Positions 51,398 to 59,251 of a stretch of 64,000 nt of DNA are shown here, in pieces. The first letter of the stretch is position 1. Every line of letters begins with the position of its first letter. This DNA is from Bacteroidia bacterium (GTDB lineage Bacteria > Bacteroidota > Bacteroidia > UKL13-3). A model generated the notes under the pieces. It had not been told where the DNA came from, searched no databases, and saw only the letters and a list, made by a program, of their open reading frames with translations. The position numbers and the translations under genes were made by a program. The stretch is taken from positions 1-64,000 of the forward strand of contig JAKLJI010000002.1 of the NCBI GenBank assembly GCA_023151275.1. The letters are read 5' to 3'.

Positions 51398-53614
51398 ATG
51401 AAGAAGTTTTTACTGGCAGCATCATGCGCTATTCTAAGTCTTCCGGCCTTTTCACAACAAAAAGTGAACAGTTGCGGAACCGATCAGCACTTTGAAGACC
51501 AAGCCAAAGCAAGTCCTGAGCTGTTGGCAGCACGCGCCAAATTCGACCAGGAATTTAAAGAATTCAAGAAAACCTACCGTTACGAAAATAACCTCAAGAA
51601 GAATGGTGCTCCTAAATACATCATTCCGGTTGTGGTGCATGTAATGCACAATTACGGTTCAGAAAACATTTCAGATGCTCAAATTCAAAGTGAAATTAAC
51701 TTTTTGAACAAGAGTTTCCGTAACCTAAATTCGGATACTGTAAACCGCAGACAAGACACATTCAATGGGGTATTCTACAGCTTTAAGCAATTGGCAGGAG
51801 ATGCTGAAATTGAATTTCGCTTAGCCAAACTCGACCCCAACGGAAATTGCACAAACGGAATCGTGCGTGTTCAAACTCCATTAACCGCCAAAGGCAATGA
51901 TGATTTGAAACGTCTTAGCGTTTGGGATACAAAAAAATACTTCAACATGTGGGTTGTACGTGCCATTAACCGCGGAAACACAGTTGGTATTGCAGGTTAT
52001 GCTCAATTCCCAATGGGCTTTAACAACGGTGCTTCAACAGATGGTATCATTGTAATTCACAATGAATTCGGAAACATTGGAACCTCTTCAGCAGGCCAAA
52101 CACCAAATGTTACCACAGTTACTCACGAAACAGGTCACTGGTTGGGCTTATACCATCCCTTCCAAACTCAGGGCGAAAACTGCGGACTAGATGGAGATGA
52201 GATCCTTGATACTCCTCCTACTGTTTTTGAAGCAACTTCAAACGAACCATTAAGAAATCGTTGCAGCGACAAACGTTTCAATACCTGTACCAACGAGATT
52301 CCTGATTTGCCAGACATGCAGGAAAACTACATGGACTATTTCATTGGCAACTGTGCATCAAACATGTTTACCAAAGAACAAATCACTCGTATGCACTTTG
52401 TACTTCAAAACTACCGCAAAACGTTATGGTCTGAAGAAAACCTGATTGCAACCGGTGTTAATGGCGGACCTACAGCCTGTGCTCCTATTGCTTCATTTAG
52501 CGCCAGCACCAGAACAACATGTGCCGGAAATACCGTTTCATTTACCGATAATTCATACAACAGCTCAATAAGCACTTGGAGTTGGAGCTTCCCAGGTGGT
52601 TCTCCTGCATCTTCTTTGTCAAAAAATCCAGGTCAGGTGAAATACGATAACCCTGGAACTTATGAAGTAAGCTTGGAAGTTACTGGTCCTAACGGAACCA
52701 GCAAAACCACTCAAAAAGAATACATCACCATCCTTCCTACTTCTGCTGATAACGGAAACGGTTATTACAATGCAGATTGGTGGTATCAAAACAACTGGTA
52801 TGAAAAAGGCTGGAGATTTGAATACGAAATCCCTAAAAACGTATTTGTAAGAACAACCGCAACTTCATTCAACCAGAATGCTTCAATGTTGTATCCAAAA
52901 GACCAATTTAATGTAAACTCAGGAGTTGGAACTTTGAATTCATTGATTTCACCAAGTTACGATTTCAGTGGAATTACAACAGGATACTTCTCGTTCAACT
53001 ATGCCTTTGCACAAGCTACACTTCCAGCAACGATTGGTGGAGGAAACACCCGCGAAGAATTGCGTGTTTACACCTCAACCGATTGCGGAAAAACCTGGAT
53101 TTCAAGAGCAACCATTTCTTCAGCTCAAATTTCAACCATCGGTTCAGGAACAAGCGCAGCATTACCAACAACCGTAAACTTTGTTCCAGCTGATCAATCA
53201 AAATGGAAAGAAGTAAAAATTGAAGGAAATCAAATTCCAAGTCAGCCAAACGTTCGCTTCAAAATTGAATTCAAATACATGGGTGGAAACAACTTCTACC
53301 TCGATAATGTGCGTTTAGGAATTAAAACTGGCGTGAATGAGCAAATTGCGAACCAAATTGGTTTCAAAATTCAGCCAAATCCTTTCTCAAACTTCACAAC
53401 CTTGAGCTACGAATTATCAGAAGCGCATCAGGTTGAAATCAAGTTGATGGATATTACAGGAAAGGAAATCGGAAACCTGTTTAATGGCATTCAAACAGCC
53501 GGAACACAAGAAATTGAATTGAATAAATCTGCATTCAACCTGAATTCAGGATTGTATTTGATTCACATGAACATTGATGGACAAAAATTTGCTAAAAAAA
53601 TAGTTGTTGAATAA
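51398..53614 (+). CDS. secreted M43-family zinc metalloprotease with PKD and type IX sorting domain
   Basis: A 738-residue exported protease. After the signal peptide ([19 protein letters not shown]) and a propeptide-like stretch, the metzincin domain carries [11 protein letters not shown] at residues 243-253, the extended zinc-binding HExxHxxGxxH. A Met-turn is in MQENYMDYF about 60 residues later, both as in pappalysin-type M43 proteases. A PKD-like domain follows at about 365-450 (WSWSFPGG). The C-terminal 85 residues contain [29 protein letters not shown] and [14 protein letters not shown], the type A sorting domain of type IX secretion. It is followed by a strong terminator. Confidence 0.93.
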   Translation: MKKFLLAASCAILSLPAFSQQKVNSCGTDQHFEDQAKASPELLAARAKFDQEFKEFKKTYRYENNLKKNGAPKYIIPVVVHVMHNYGSENISDAQIQSEINFLNKSFRNLNSDTVNRRQDTFNGVFYSFKQLAGDAEIEFRLAKLDPNGNCTNGIVRVQTPLTAKGNDDLKRLSVWDTKKYFNMWVVRAINRGNTVGIAGYAQFPMGFNNGASTDGIIVIHNEFGNIGTSSAGQTPNVTTVTHETGHWLGLYHPFQTQGENCGLDGDEILDTPPTVFEATSNEPLRNRCSDKRFNTCTNEIPDLPDMQENYMDYFIGNCASNMFTKEQITRMHFVLQNYRKTLWSEENLIATGVNGGPTACAPIASFSASTRTTCAGNTVSFTDNSYNSSISTWSWSFPGGSPASSLSKNPGQVKYDNPGTYEVSLEVTGPNGTSKTTQKEYITILPTSADNGNGYYNADWWYQNNWYEKGWRFEYEIPKNVFVRTTATSFNQNASMLYPKDQFNVNSGVGTLNSLISPSYDFSGITTGYFSFNYAFAQATLPATIGGGNTREELRVYTSTDCGKTWISRATISSAQISTIGSGTSAALPTTVNFVPADQSKWKEVKIEGNQIPSQPNVRFKIEFKYMGGNNFYLDNVRLGIKTGVNEQIANQIGFKIQPNPFSNFTTLSYELSEAHQVEIKLMDITGKEIGNLFNGIQTAGTQEIELNKSAFNLNSGLYLIHMNIDGQKFAKKIVVE

Positions 53615-53634
53615 CAGCCATTTGAACCAAAAAG

Positions 53635-53669
53635 AAAGCGTCTCTTAGCAAAGAGGCGCTTTTTTTTTG
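53635..53669 (+). terminator. rho-independent terminator after the M43 protease
   Basis: AAAGCGTCTCTT (53635-53646) pairs with AAGAGGCGCTTT (53651-53662) with a G-T pair and a four-base AGCA loop, followed by a run of nine or so T. It lies about 20 bases after the stop. Confidence 0.9.
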
Positions 53670-53712
53670 ATTCGGATTTGGATTAACGCCCGCGAATACT
53701 ACTTTTGCACCC

Positions 53713-53800
53713 GGAGAGATGGCAGAGTGGTCGAATGCGGCGGTCTTGAAAACCGTTGTCTGTAACAGGACCGGGGGTTCGAATCCCTCTCTCTCCGCCA
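53713..53800 (+). tRNA. tRNA-Ser (anticodon TGA)
   Basis: An 88-base class II tRNA. The acceptor stem GGAGAGA (53713-53719) pairs with TCTCTCC (53790-53796), followed by discriminator G and encoded CCA. The anticodon loop CTTGAAA reads TGA at 53747-53749. The long variable arm and the GGTTCGAATCC T-arm are clear. It reads UCA and probably UCG by wobble. A multi-hairpin island begins at the very next base. Confidence 0.96.
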
Positions 53801-53937
53801 GGTTTGAAGTCCGATTTTGCAAAGCAAAATCGGACTTTTCCATTATTAGCTAACACCAAGCCGAAGCGAAGGTTTGAGTGTTGGCTAATAATGAAAAAGT
53901 CCAAGCCTGGTGCGAAGCGTAAGGCGGACTTCAAACC
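53801..53937. repeat. multi-branched palindrome abutting tRNA-Ser
   Basis: Outer arms GGTTTGAAGTCC (53801-53812) and GGACTTCAAACC (53926-53937) are exact 12-bp complements. Inside, GTCCGATTTTGC (53809-53820) pairs with GCAAAATCGGAC (53824-53835) around AAA. A long imperfect stem of about 31 bp then runs from 53832-53862 to 53871-53902 with loop GAAGCGAA, and a weaker GCCTGGTGC/GCGTAAGGC hairpin lies at 53906-53925. The arms share bases, so at least two alternative folds compete. It carries no gene. Confidence 0.85.
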
Positions 53938-54008
53938 TGAAGCACTCCACCCTGGGATCATGGTGAAACCATAATCCAATCAATTTGAATAAACACCAAG
54001 CTGAAGCG
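53938..54008. repeat. 71-bp direct repeat, copy 1
   Basis: Nearly identical (67 of 71 bases) to 54089-54159. It contains the hairpin GGATCATGGT-GAA-ACCATAATCC with one mismatch, and ends in the ACACCAAGC-GAAGCG phrase shared with the other palindromes of the island. Confidence 0.9.
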
Positions 54009-54088
54009 CAACGAAGCTTAAAAGGGTGATAGCGCAAAAAAGGCCGTTGGCTGGAGCGAAGCGGAAGACAACAGCCTTTTGTTTGGTT

Positions 54089-54159
54089 TGAAGCCCTCCA
54101 CCCTGGGATCATGGTGAAACCATAATCCATTCAATTTGAATCAACACCAAGCCGAAGCG
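54089..54159. repeat. 71-bp direct repeat, copy 2
   Basis: Second copy of the repeat at 53938-54008, 151 bases apart. Its hairpin arms are 54106-54115 and 54119-54128. Its right end runs straight into a second AACACCAAGCC...GGTTTGAGTGTT stem (54143-54153 with 54167-54178) and a perfect 9-bp hairpin GCCTTGTGC-GAA-GCACAAGGC at 54201-54221. The larger palindrome is closed by GGTTTGAAG (54085-54093) and CTTCAAACC (54225-54233). Confidence 0.9.
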
Positions 54160-54257
54160 AAGCGAAGGTTTGAGTGTTGGCTATAAATGAAAAAGTCTGC
54201 GCCTTGTGCGAAGCACAAGGCTGACTTCAAACCTACTAATTAAGGATTTGTAAAAAT

Positions 54258-54289
54258 AAGCAGCCGAAAGACAACTCTTCCGGCTGCTT
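54258..54289. terminator. hairpin between the repeat island and the TPR gene
   Basis: AAGCAGCCG (54258-54266) pairs with CGGCTGCTT (54281-54289) around a 14-base interior. A second hairpin CTGTTTGAA (54291-54299) with TTCAAACAG (54304-54312) follows at once. The sequence has no long T-run on either side, so terminator function is only probable; it could end the minus-strand TPR transcript. Confidence 0.45.
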
Positions 54290-54362
54290 GCTGTTTGAAA
54301 GGCTTCAAACAGGCATCAATCACCCTGAACAACAACAACCACGATGAGAACAGGGAATCTCC

Positions 54363-55058
54363 TTAGGCCAAAGCCTCCAATATTCTGTAGCGTTCAAGCT
54401 CAAATTGCTGGGCTTTCTTAATATCGTGCAGTCCATATTCTACTTTATTCATCATCATCCAGCATCTGGCGCGAAGGCGATACGATTCTGCATGCTCCTT
54501 ATTGAGTTGAATGCTGATATCAAAACTGCGTTTTGCATGTTCAAAATTCCCCATTTTCAAAAGCACTAATCCCTCCTGATAATGGGCCATTCCTTCAAAA
54601 GGCATCATTTCCAGGGCCTCTCCAATTGTCTTTAAGGCCAGCTCTAATTCACCTTTAAGTACATACAATTCAGAAAGCCTGATGATAATATCACATTTCG
54701 TGTTTTCATCCGAGGCCATTTCAAGTGCCTGAAAAAACAAGCCTTCGGCGAGGTCATAATCCATTCCAACCCGATAATAATCGGCCAAACCAAGTAAACA
54801 GGAAACAGAACCCGGATAACGGTACATCAATTTTGTAAAAAGCTCGCGTGCTTCTTGTTCTTCTCCCAAATGCAATAAGCTATATGCTCTTATTAACTGG
54901 GCCTCAATATGACCTGGAGCAAAAAGTAAGTACGAATTGCTAAGGTGCAATGCGCTTTCAAAAAAGCTCCATTTCATGGCAGAACTTGCTTTAGCCAATA
55001 AATGACGAGGTTCTACGGTTACAGGAGCGATAAGTGTGCTAAATGTAGTGTGTGCCAT
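54363..55058 (-). CDS. cytoplasmic TPR protein
   Basis: A 231-residue protein without a signal peptide, made of about five TPR repeats: YLLFAPGHIEAQLIRAYSLL, CLLGLADYYRVGMDYDLAEG, IIRLSELYVLKGELELALKT, MAHYQEGLVLLKMGNFEHAK and SYRLRARCWMMMNKVEYGLH. The last repeat is the least canonical. It is alone on the minus strand, with 113 bases to the divergent WYL regulator. The TPR fold binds peptides or proteins; partner unknown. Confidence 0.82.
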   Translation of the reverse strand: MAHTTFSTLIAPVTVEPRHLLAKASSAMKWSFFESALHLSNSYLLFAPGHIEAQLIRAYSLLHLGEEQEARELFTKLMYRYPGSVSCLLGLADYYRVGMDYDLAEGLFFQALEMASDENTKCDIIIRLSELYVLKGELELALKTIGEALEMMPFEGMAHYQEGLVLLKMGNFEHAKRSFDISIQLNKEHAESYRLRARCWMMMNKVEYGLHDIKKAQQFELERYRILEALA

Positions 55059-55171
55059 AACTTGTTTTGATTTGATGATTCAAAATTCAGGCCTTACCTC
55101 GCAATCTATTTGCGGGCTGAAACTATTGATTTTATTGGTATTATTGCATAAACTTATTTTAATCTGCAAGT

Positions 55172-56173
55172 ATGCCAGTAAATAAAAATGCCTTAATGCG
55201 CTATCGGTTGATTGATGCAGCACTTAGAAACCGGTATAAACCCTATCCTAATAAGTATGATTTGATTAAAGCCTGCGAGAATTTGGGTAGAATATCCAGA
55301 AGAACCATCGAAAAGGATTTGTATGACATGATGTTTGATGAGGAGCTTCGCTACGAGGCTCCCATAAAATACTCGCGCAAGGAGAAAGGATATTTTTATG
55401 ACGACCCGAATTACAGCATCAACAATTTTCCACTTAAGGAGCAAGATTTGAATACACTTGAATTTGCATGCTCCTTACTTAAACAATTCGGTAACCTCGA
55501 CCCGGCAATGCAATTGCTTGAATCGGTTGAAAAAATGGAAACCTATATGAAAACTGTCGGCCAAAGTAAAAATTGGCAAAACCTGATTCAGGCAGAAAAA
55601 AGCTTAAGTGAGGCCGGCATGGATTTTCTTGGGCCATTATTGGAGGCAATTCGCTCCACAACCCGTTGTCTTTTGGTTTATCAACGCTTTCAAAGCGATA
55701 TCGCCAAATCCTACTTTTTTCACCCTTATGTCCTTAAGCAATACCGCCACCGCTGGTATGTGATTGGCTTCCGCGAAGACCGCAATGAAGTAGGTATTTT
55801 CTCTCTCGACCGAATACGGGAACTTGAGCTTTTGAATGAATCATTTGAATTGTCCCAAAATTTCAGTGCCGAAGATTATTTCAAATTTTCCTTTGGAATC
55901 ACAGTTCAACCCCAGGAAAAGCCCAAGAAAATTCGCTTGAAATTCAACAAAACGGAAGCGCCGTTCATTAAATCGCAGCCCTTGCACCAGAGTCAGGAAA
56001 TTGTTGAGGAAAATGAAAACTTCATGATTTTAGAGATTCACTGCTGGATTGGATTTGAATTAACGAATGCTATTTTGGGGTATGGAAGTCGGGTTGAAGT
56101 GATTTCTCCTCCTGAATTGCGCAATCAAATCCGTTCCGAATACCAGAATGCATTAGCTTTGTACACGAATTGA
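55172..56173 (+). CDS. WYL-domain transcriptional regulator
   Basis: A 333-residue regulator. The N-terminal part (about residues 1-80) is a winged helix-turn-helix of the HTH_11/DeoR-like type: MRYRLIDAALRN, then LGRISRRTIEKDLYDMM as the recognition helix region. A WYL domain sits at about 165-235 with HPYVLKQYRHRWYVIGFRED. A C-terminal WCX-like region ends it. WYL proteins sense nucleic acids or nucleotides and control, for example, DNA-damage or defence genes. The nearest downstream gene is mazG, three bases away. Confidence 0.9.
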   Translation: MPVNKNALMRYRLIDAALRNRYKPYPNKYDLIKACENLGRISRRTIEKDLYDMMFDEELRYEAPIKYSRKEKGYFYDDPNYSINNFPLKEQDLNTLEFACSLLKQFGNLDPAMQLLESVEKMETYMKTVGQSKNWQNLIQAEKSLSEAGMDFLGPLLEAIRSTTRCLLVYQRFQSDIAKSYFFHPYVLKQYRHRWYVIGFREDRNEVGIFSLDRIRELELLNESFELSQNFSAEDYFKFSFGITVQPQEKPKKIRLKFNKTEAPFIKSQPLHQSQEIVEENENFMILEIHCWIGFELTNAILGYGSRVEVISPPELRNQIRSEYQNALALYTN

Positions 56174-56176
56174 ATT

Positions 56177-56962
56177 ATGCATACCAAAGCACAAAAACTT
56201 GAAGCCTTTTCCAGATTGCTGGATATTATGGATGATTTGCGGGAGAAATGTCCCTGGGACAAAAAGCAAACCTTGGAAAGCTTAAGGCATTTAACCATTG
56301 AAGAAACCTACGAAATGAGCGATGCCATTTTGGAAGGCAATATGACCGAATTAAAAAAAGAATTGGGCGATGTATTGCTACATATTATTTTTTATGCTCG
56401 CATTGCAAGTGAAACCAAGGATTTTGATATCGGTCATGTGATTCACTCCCTCTGCGACAAACTAGTACAACGCCATCCGCATATTTACGGCGATGTAAAA
56501 GCAGAAACAGCAGAACAGGTAAAAGAGAACTGGGAACAAATCAAACTAAAAGAAGGCAATAAATCCGTTTTGAGTGGAGTATCCAAAGGCACTCCATCTA
56601 TTGTAAAGGCCTACAGAATGCAGGAAAAAGCTGCTCAGGTTGGGTTTGATTGGGAAACTTCGGAACAGGTCTGGGAAAAGGTAGATGAAGAATTAGGAGA
56701 ACTAAAAGCTGAATGGAACTCAGGAAACAAAGAAAAAGCGGAAAAAGAATTCGGAGATTTCCTTTTTGCCCTGATAAATCTGGCCCGCAAAAGTGGCATT
56801 AATCCCGATGATGCGCTGGAAGCCACCAATGGGAAATTCAAAAGGAGATTTATGTTTATTGAAGAACAAGTTGCCAAAAAAGGATTGAAAATGACCGATT
56901 TGAAACTGGATGAATTGGACGAATTCTGGAACCTGGCAAAAAAACTTCCTGAAAATCAATAA
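56177..56962 (+). CDS. mazG: MazG nucleoside triphosphate pyrophosphohydrolase
   Basis: A 261-residue tandem MazG protein. The first MazG domain has the metal-binding EExxE motif in HLTIEETYEMSDAI and ELGDVLLHIIFYARI. The second half repeats the pattern weakly in WEKVDEELGELKAEW and EFGDFLFALINLARK. The motif RLLDIMDDLREKCPWDKKQ at the start is the family signature. It hydrolyses (d)NTPs to NMP and PPi, cleaning out aberrant nucleotides. It is three bases after the WYL regulator, so they are probably co-transcribed. Confidence 0.94.
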   Translation: MHTKAQKLEAFSRLLDIMDDLREKCPWDKKQTLESLRHLTIEETYEMSDAILEGNMTELKKELGDVLLHIIFYARIASETKDFDIGHVIHSLCDKLVQRHPHIYGDVKAETAEQVKENWEQIKLKEGNKSVLSGVSKGTPSIVKAYRMQEKAAQVGFDWETSEQVWEKVDEELGELKAEWNSGNKEKAEKEFGDFLFALINLARKSGINPDDALEATNGKFKRRFMFIEEQVAKKGLKMTDLKLDELDEFWNLAKKLPENQ

Positions 56963-57052
56963 ATAAGTTAGCGATTAAAATCGTTTAATCTAAGTAACTC
57001 CCAAAACAAAGGCAGGAATTGCTTGTTAGCTGCCTATAAGAATTTGATTTAA

Positions 57053-57370
57053 ATGGTACAAAAAGTTACAGATACTGAGTTTTCACAAGTAATCGCATCC
57101 AACAAAAAAGTAGTTGTAAAGTATTTTGCAAATTGGTGTGGCTCTTGCAGATTATTCGCCCCAAAATACACCAAAATATCGAACAAGGAAGAGTATTCTG
57201 ATATCGTTTTTATTGAGGTTAATGCAGAAGAAAATCCTCAGGCCCGTAAGTTTGGAGGAGTTGTAAATCTTCCTTTTTTCGCCACCATTAAGGATGGCTC
57301 ACTGCTGAAAGGAGATTCTATTGCCAAGGAAGAGCCACTCGAATCTATGATTAAGGAACTTCTTGCCTAG
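57053..57370 (+). CDS. thioredoxin-family protein
   Basis: A 105-residue cytoplasmic thioredoxin. The active site is ANWCGSCRLFAPKY with a CGSC motif, and the cis-proline occurs in VVNLPFFATI. Both cysteines and the preceding tryptophan are kept, so it should be redox-active. It is a single-domain protein without a signal peptide. A small gene for an 81-residue protein follows 60 bases later; in some Bacteroidota a thioredoxin of this type and a small protein occur together. Confidence 0.9.
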   Translation: MVQKVTDTEFSQVIASNKKVVVKYFANWCGSCRLFAPKYTKISNKEEYSDIVFIEVNAEENPQARKFGGVVNLPFFATIKDGSLLKGDSIAKEEPLESMIKELLA

Positions 57371-57430
57371 GTAAGAAGTTGCCAAGTTTTTTAAACTCAT
57401 TTTTCAATTCTGTTTTTAAATTTGCTGATT

Positions 57431-57676
57431 ATGCAAATTTCCTGCATCAAACAACTGGCTGAAAATTATACTATTGAGCAATTGCGTGAGGCAGAGGAAT
57501 GCCTGATGGAAGAAAAAGCGCTTCCATTCCCCGTTTCGGGAGAAAGTGATTGTGAACAAATGACCCATATTTTGGCCGCAATCGAAATTCTTGAGCTAAA
57601 AGCATCAAGTGGCCAGGAATTACGCATGTGTATTCGGGAATTTTCACAGCGTGTTCGCACAAGTATTTCAAGCTAG
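57431..57676 (+). CDS. small alpha-helical protein, possibly DUF6952-like
   Basis: An 81-residue protein from ATG 57431 (a TTG at 57422 is possible). It is predicted all-helical, with IEQLREAEECLMEE and MTHILAAIEILELKASSG as the main helices and several cysteines. The position after a thioredoxin gene and the overall helical pattern fit what I remember of DUF6952, but I am not certain. No function is known. Confidence 0.6.
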   Translation: MQISCIKQLAENYTIEQLREAEECLMEEKALPFPVSGESDCEQMTHILAAIEILELKASSGQELRMCIREFSQRVRTSISS

Positions 57677-57795
57677 AACCCTGTAATTTAAGCCTTTAAA
57701 AAGTTTTTGATTTTTCCCCCTAACGGGTGTTGATAAACTCTTTGTTTTTTCTGTGAAATAGCAAAGAAAACCCCTGTTTAAACGGTTGAAAAATC

Positions 57796-57803
57796 TATTT
57801 TTG
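57796..57803 (+). promoter_or_regulatory. candidate -7 promoter element of the nuo operon
   Basis: TATTTTTG fits the TAnnTTTG consensus exactly and lies 20 bases before the nuoA ATG. No clear TTG -33 element is present. This is the likely promoter of nuoABCDEFGH. Confidence 0.5.
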
Positions 57804-57823
57804 CGAGGTTTTTCAAATACCTT

Positions 57824-58189
57824 ATGTCAACACCAACAGATTACATAGCCATTTTTGTCCAGTTCTTGGTAGCAATGGGCTTTGTGGTGACCACCATGAT
57901 TGTGAGTCACTGGGCGGGTCCTAAACGGAAAACTTCCGATAAGCTTGCCGTATTTGAATGTGGAATTGAATCAGAAGGCAACGCTCGTATGCCTTTTTCA
58001 ATTCGTTACTTCCTCACAGCAATTCTTTTTGTATTGTTTGATGTGGAAGTGGTATTCATGTATCCTTGGGCTGTAAATTTTAGAGCCCTCGGAACTATTG
58101 GATTCGTTGAAATGTTATTGTTCGTTGGAACCCTGTTGTTAGGATTTGCCTACATTATCAAAAAAGGCGCCCTGCAATGGGAAAAATAA
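57824..58189 (+). CDS. nuoA: NADH-quinone oxidoreductase subunit A
   Basis: A 121-residue membrane subunit of complex I with three helices: one near residues 7-27, one near 65-85 (FLTAILFVLFDVEVVFMYPW) and one near 95-113. The motif KLAVFECGIES and the FDVEVVFMYPWA segment are the most conserved in NuoA/ND3. It begins the operon; nuoB overlaps or follows at once. Confidence 0.96.
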   Translation: MSTPTDYIAIFVQFLVAMGFVVTTMIVSHWAGPKRKTSDKLAVFECGIESEGNARMPFSIRYFLTAILFVLFDVEVVFMYPWAVNFRALGTIGFVEMLLFVGTLLLGFAYIIKKGALQWEK

Positions 58190-58197
58190 GTAAACCA

Positions 58198-58740
58198 ATG
58201 TCATCACCCATCATCACACAAGCCCCTCCCGGCTTACAGGGAGAAGGATTTTTCGCCACTTCACTTGACAAAGCTGTTGGTTTGGCGCGTGCTAATTCAA
58301 TTTGGCCCCTTCCTTTTGCAACCTCTTGTTGTGGAATTGAATTTATGGCGACAATGGCCGCCAACTACGACATGGCAAGATTTGGCTCTGAGCGTTTGAG
58401 TTTCTCGCCAAGACAAGCAGACTTGTTAATGGTAATGGGAACCATCGCTAAAAAGATGGGCCCTGTTGTGCGTCAGGTTTATCTGCAAATGGCTGAACCT
58501 CGTTGGGTTATTGCTGTTGGTGCCTGCGCATCCAGCGGTGGTATTTTTGATACCTATTCCGTATTACAAGGAATCGACAAAGTTGTTCCTGTTGATGTTT
58601 ACGTGCCTGGTTGCCCGCCACGTCCTGAACAAATTTTAGATGGAATTACCAAAATTCAGGAATTGGTGAAAAACGAGTCGCTGCGCCGCCGGAACTCTCC
58701 GGAATATCAAGCATTAATGGCCTCTTACGGAATTCAATAA
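58198..58740 (+). CDS. nuoB: NADH-quinone oxidoreductase subunit B
   Basis: A 180-residue subunit that binds iron-sulfur cluster N2. Ligand cysteines are in ATSCCGIEF, VGACASSGG and VPGCPPRPEQ. The start could be ATG 58198 or ATG 58177, the latter inside nuoA. The NuoB/PSST core (SIWPLPFATSCCGIEF, RYG-like ANYDMARFG) is complete. It is one of the peripheral-arm subunits that pass electrons to quinone. Confidence 0.97.
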   Translation: MSSPIITQAPPGLQGEGFFATSLDKAVGLARANSIWPLPFATSCCGIEFMATMAANYDMARFGSERLSFSPRQADLLMVMGTIAKKMGPVVRQVYLQMAEPRWVIAVGACASSGGIFDTYSVLQGIDKVVPVDVYVPGCPPRPEQILDGITKIQELVKNESLRRRNSPEYQALMASYGIQ

Positions 58741-59246
58741 TGGCACAATTATCTAACGGACATTTGCTGAATGCAATTCAGGACAAGTTTGGAAACGCCA
58801 TTCTTGGTGCAGAAGAACCCAATGGACTTCTGACGCTAAACATTAACCCTGAAAAATTGCTTGAATTGGTTCGGTTCTTGTACAACCACGAAGAATTCAG
58901 GTTCCAATTCTTAACTGATATCTGCGGAGCCCATTTTCCTGATCAAAAAGGCGCTGAGCTTGCTTCCATCTATCACCTGCATAGCTTGGAAAACAATATG
59001 CGCATTCGCATCAAATGTTTCCTTTCTGCAGACCATCCTTTTGTTGATAGCCTAACTCCGGTATTTTCAGCTGCCAACTGGCAAGAGCGGGAAACCTTCG
59101 ATTTTTATGGTATTATTTTCAATGGGCATCCAAATCTGAAGCGCATTCTGAATGTTGACGAAATGGATTACCATCCGCTTCGAAAAGAATATCCGCTGGA
59201 GGATCAAACCCGCACTGATAAAAACGATTCATATTTCGGGAGATAA
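58740..59246 (+). CDS. nuoC: NADH-quinone oxidoreductase subunit C
   Basis: A 168-residue separate NuoC (30-kDa subunit). It carries the motif NWQERETFDFYGIIFNGHPN and HPLRKEYPLED, the signature of this family, in a normal position near the C-terminus. Its ATG shares the last base of nuoB (TAATG), so the genes are coupled. In this operon nuoC and nuoD are separate, not fused as in E. coli. Confidence 0.96.
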   Translation: MAQLSNGHLLNAIQDKFGNAILGAEEPNGLLTLNINPEKLLELVRFLYNHEEFRFQFLTDICGAHFPDQKGAELASIYHLHSLENNMRIRIKCFLSADHPFVDSLTPVFSAANWQERETFDFYGIIFNGHPNLKRILNVDEMDYHPLRKEYPLEDQTRTDKNDSYFGR

Positions 59247-59251
59247 TCACC

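Noticed and set aside
53683-54130. Two minus-strand frames that both start with MDYGFTMIPGW
   Set aside because: They are translations of the two copies of the 71-bp repeat and its hairpin, overlap the tRNA gene in part, and show no protein-like character.
53801-54240. CRISPR array or integrative-element attachment site next to tRNA-Ser
   Set aside because: Only two direct repeats, unequal spacers and no cas genes. The tRNA 3' end is not duplicated downstream and no integrase is near.
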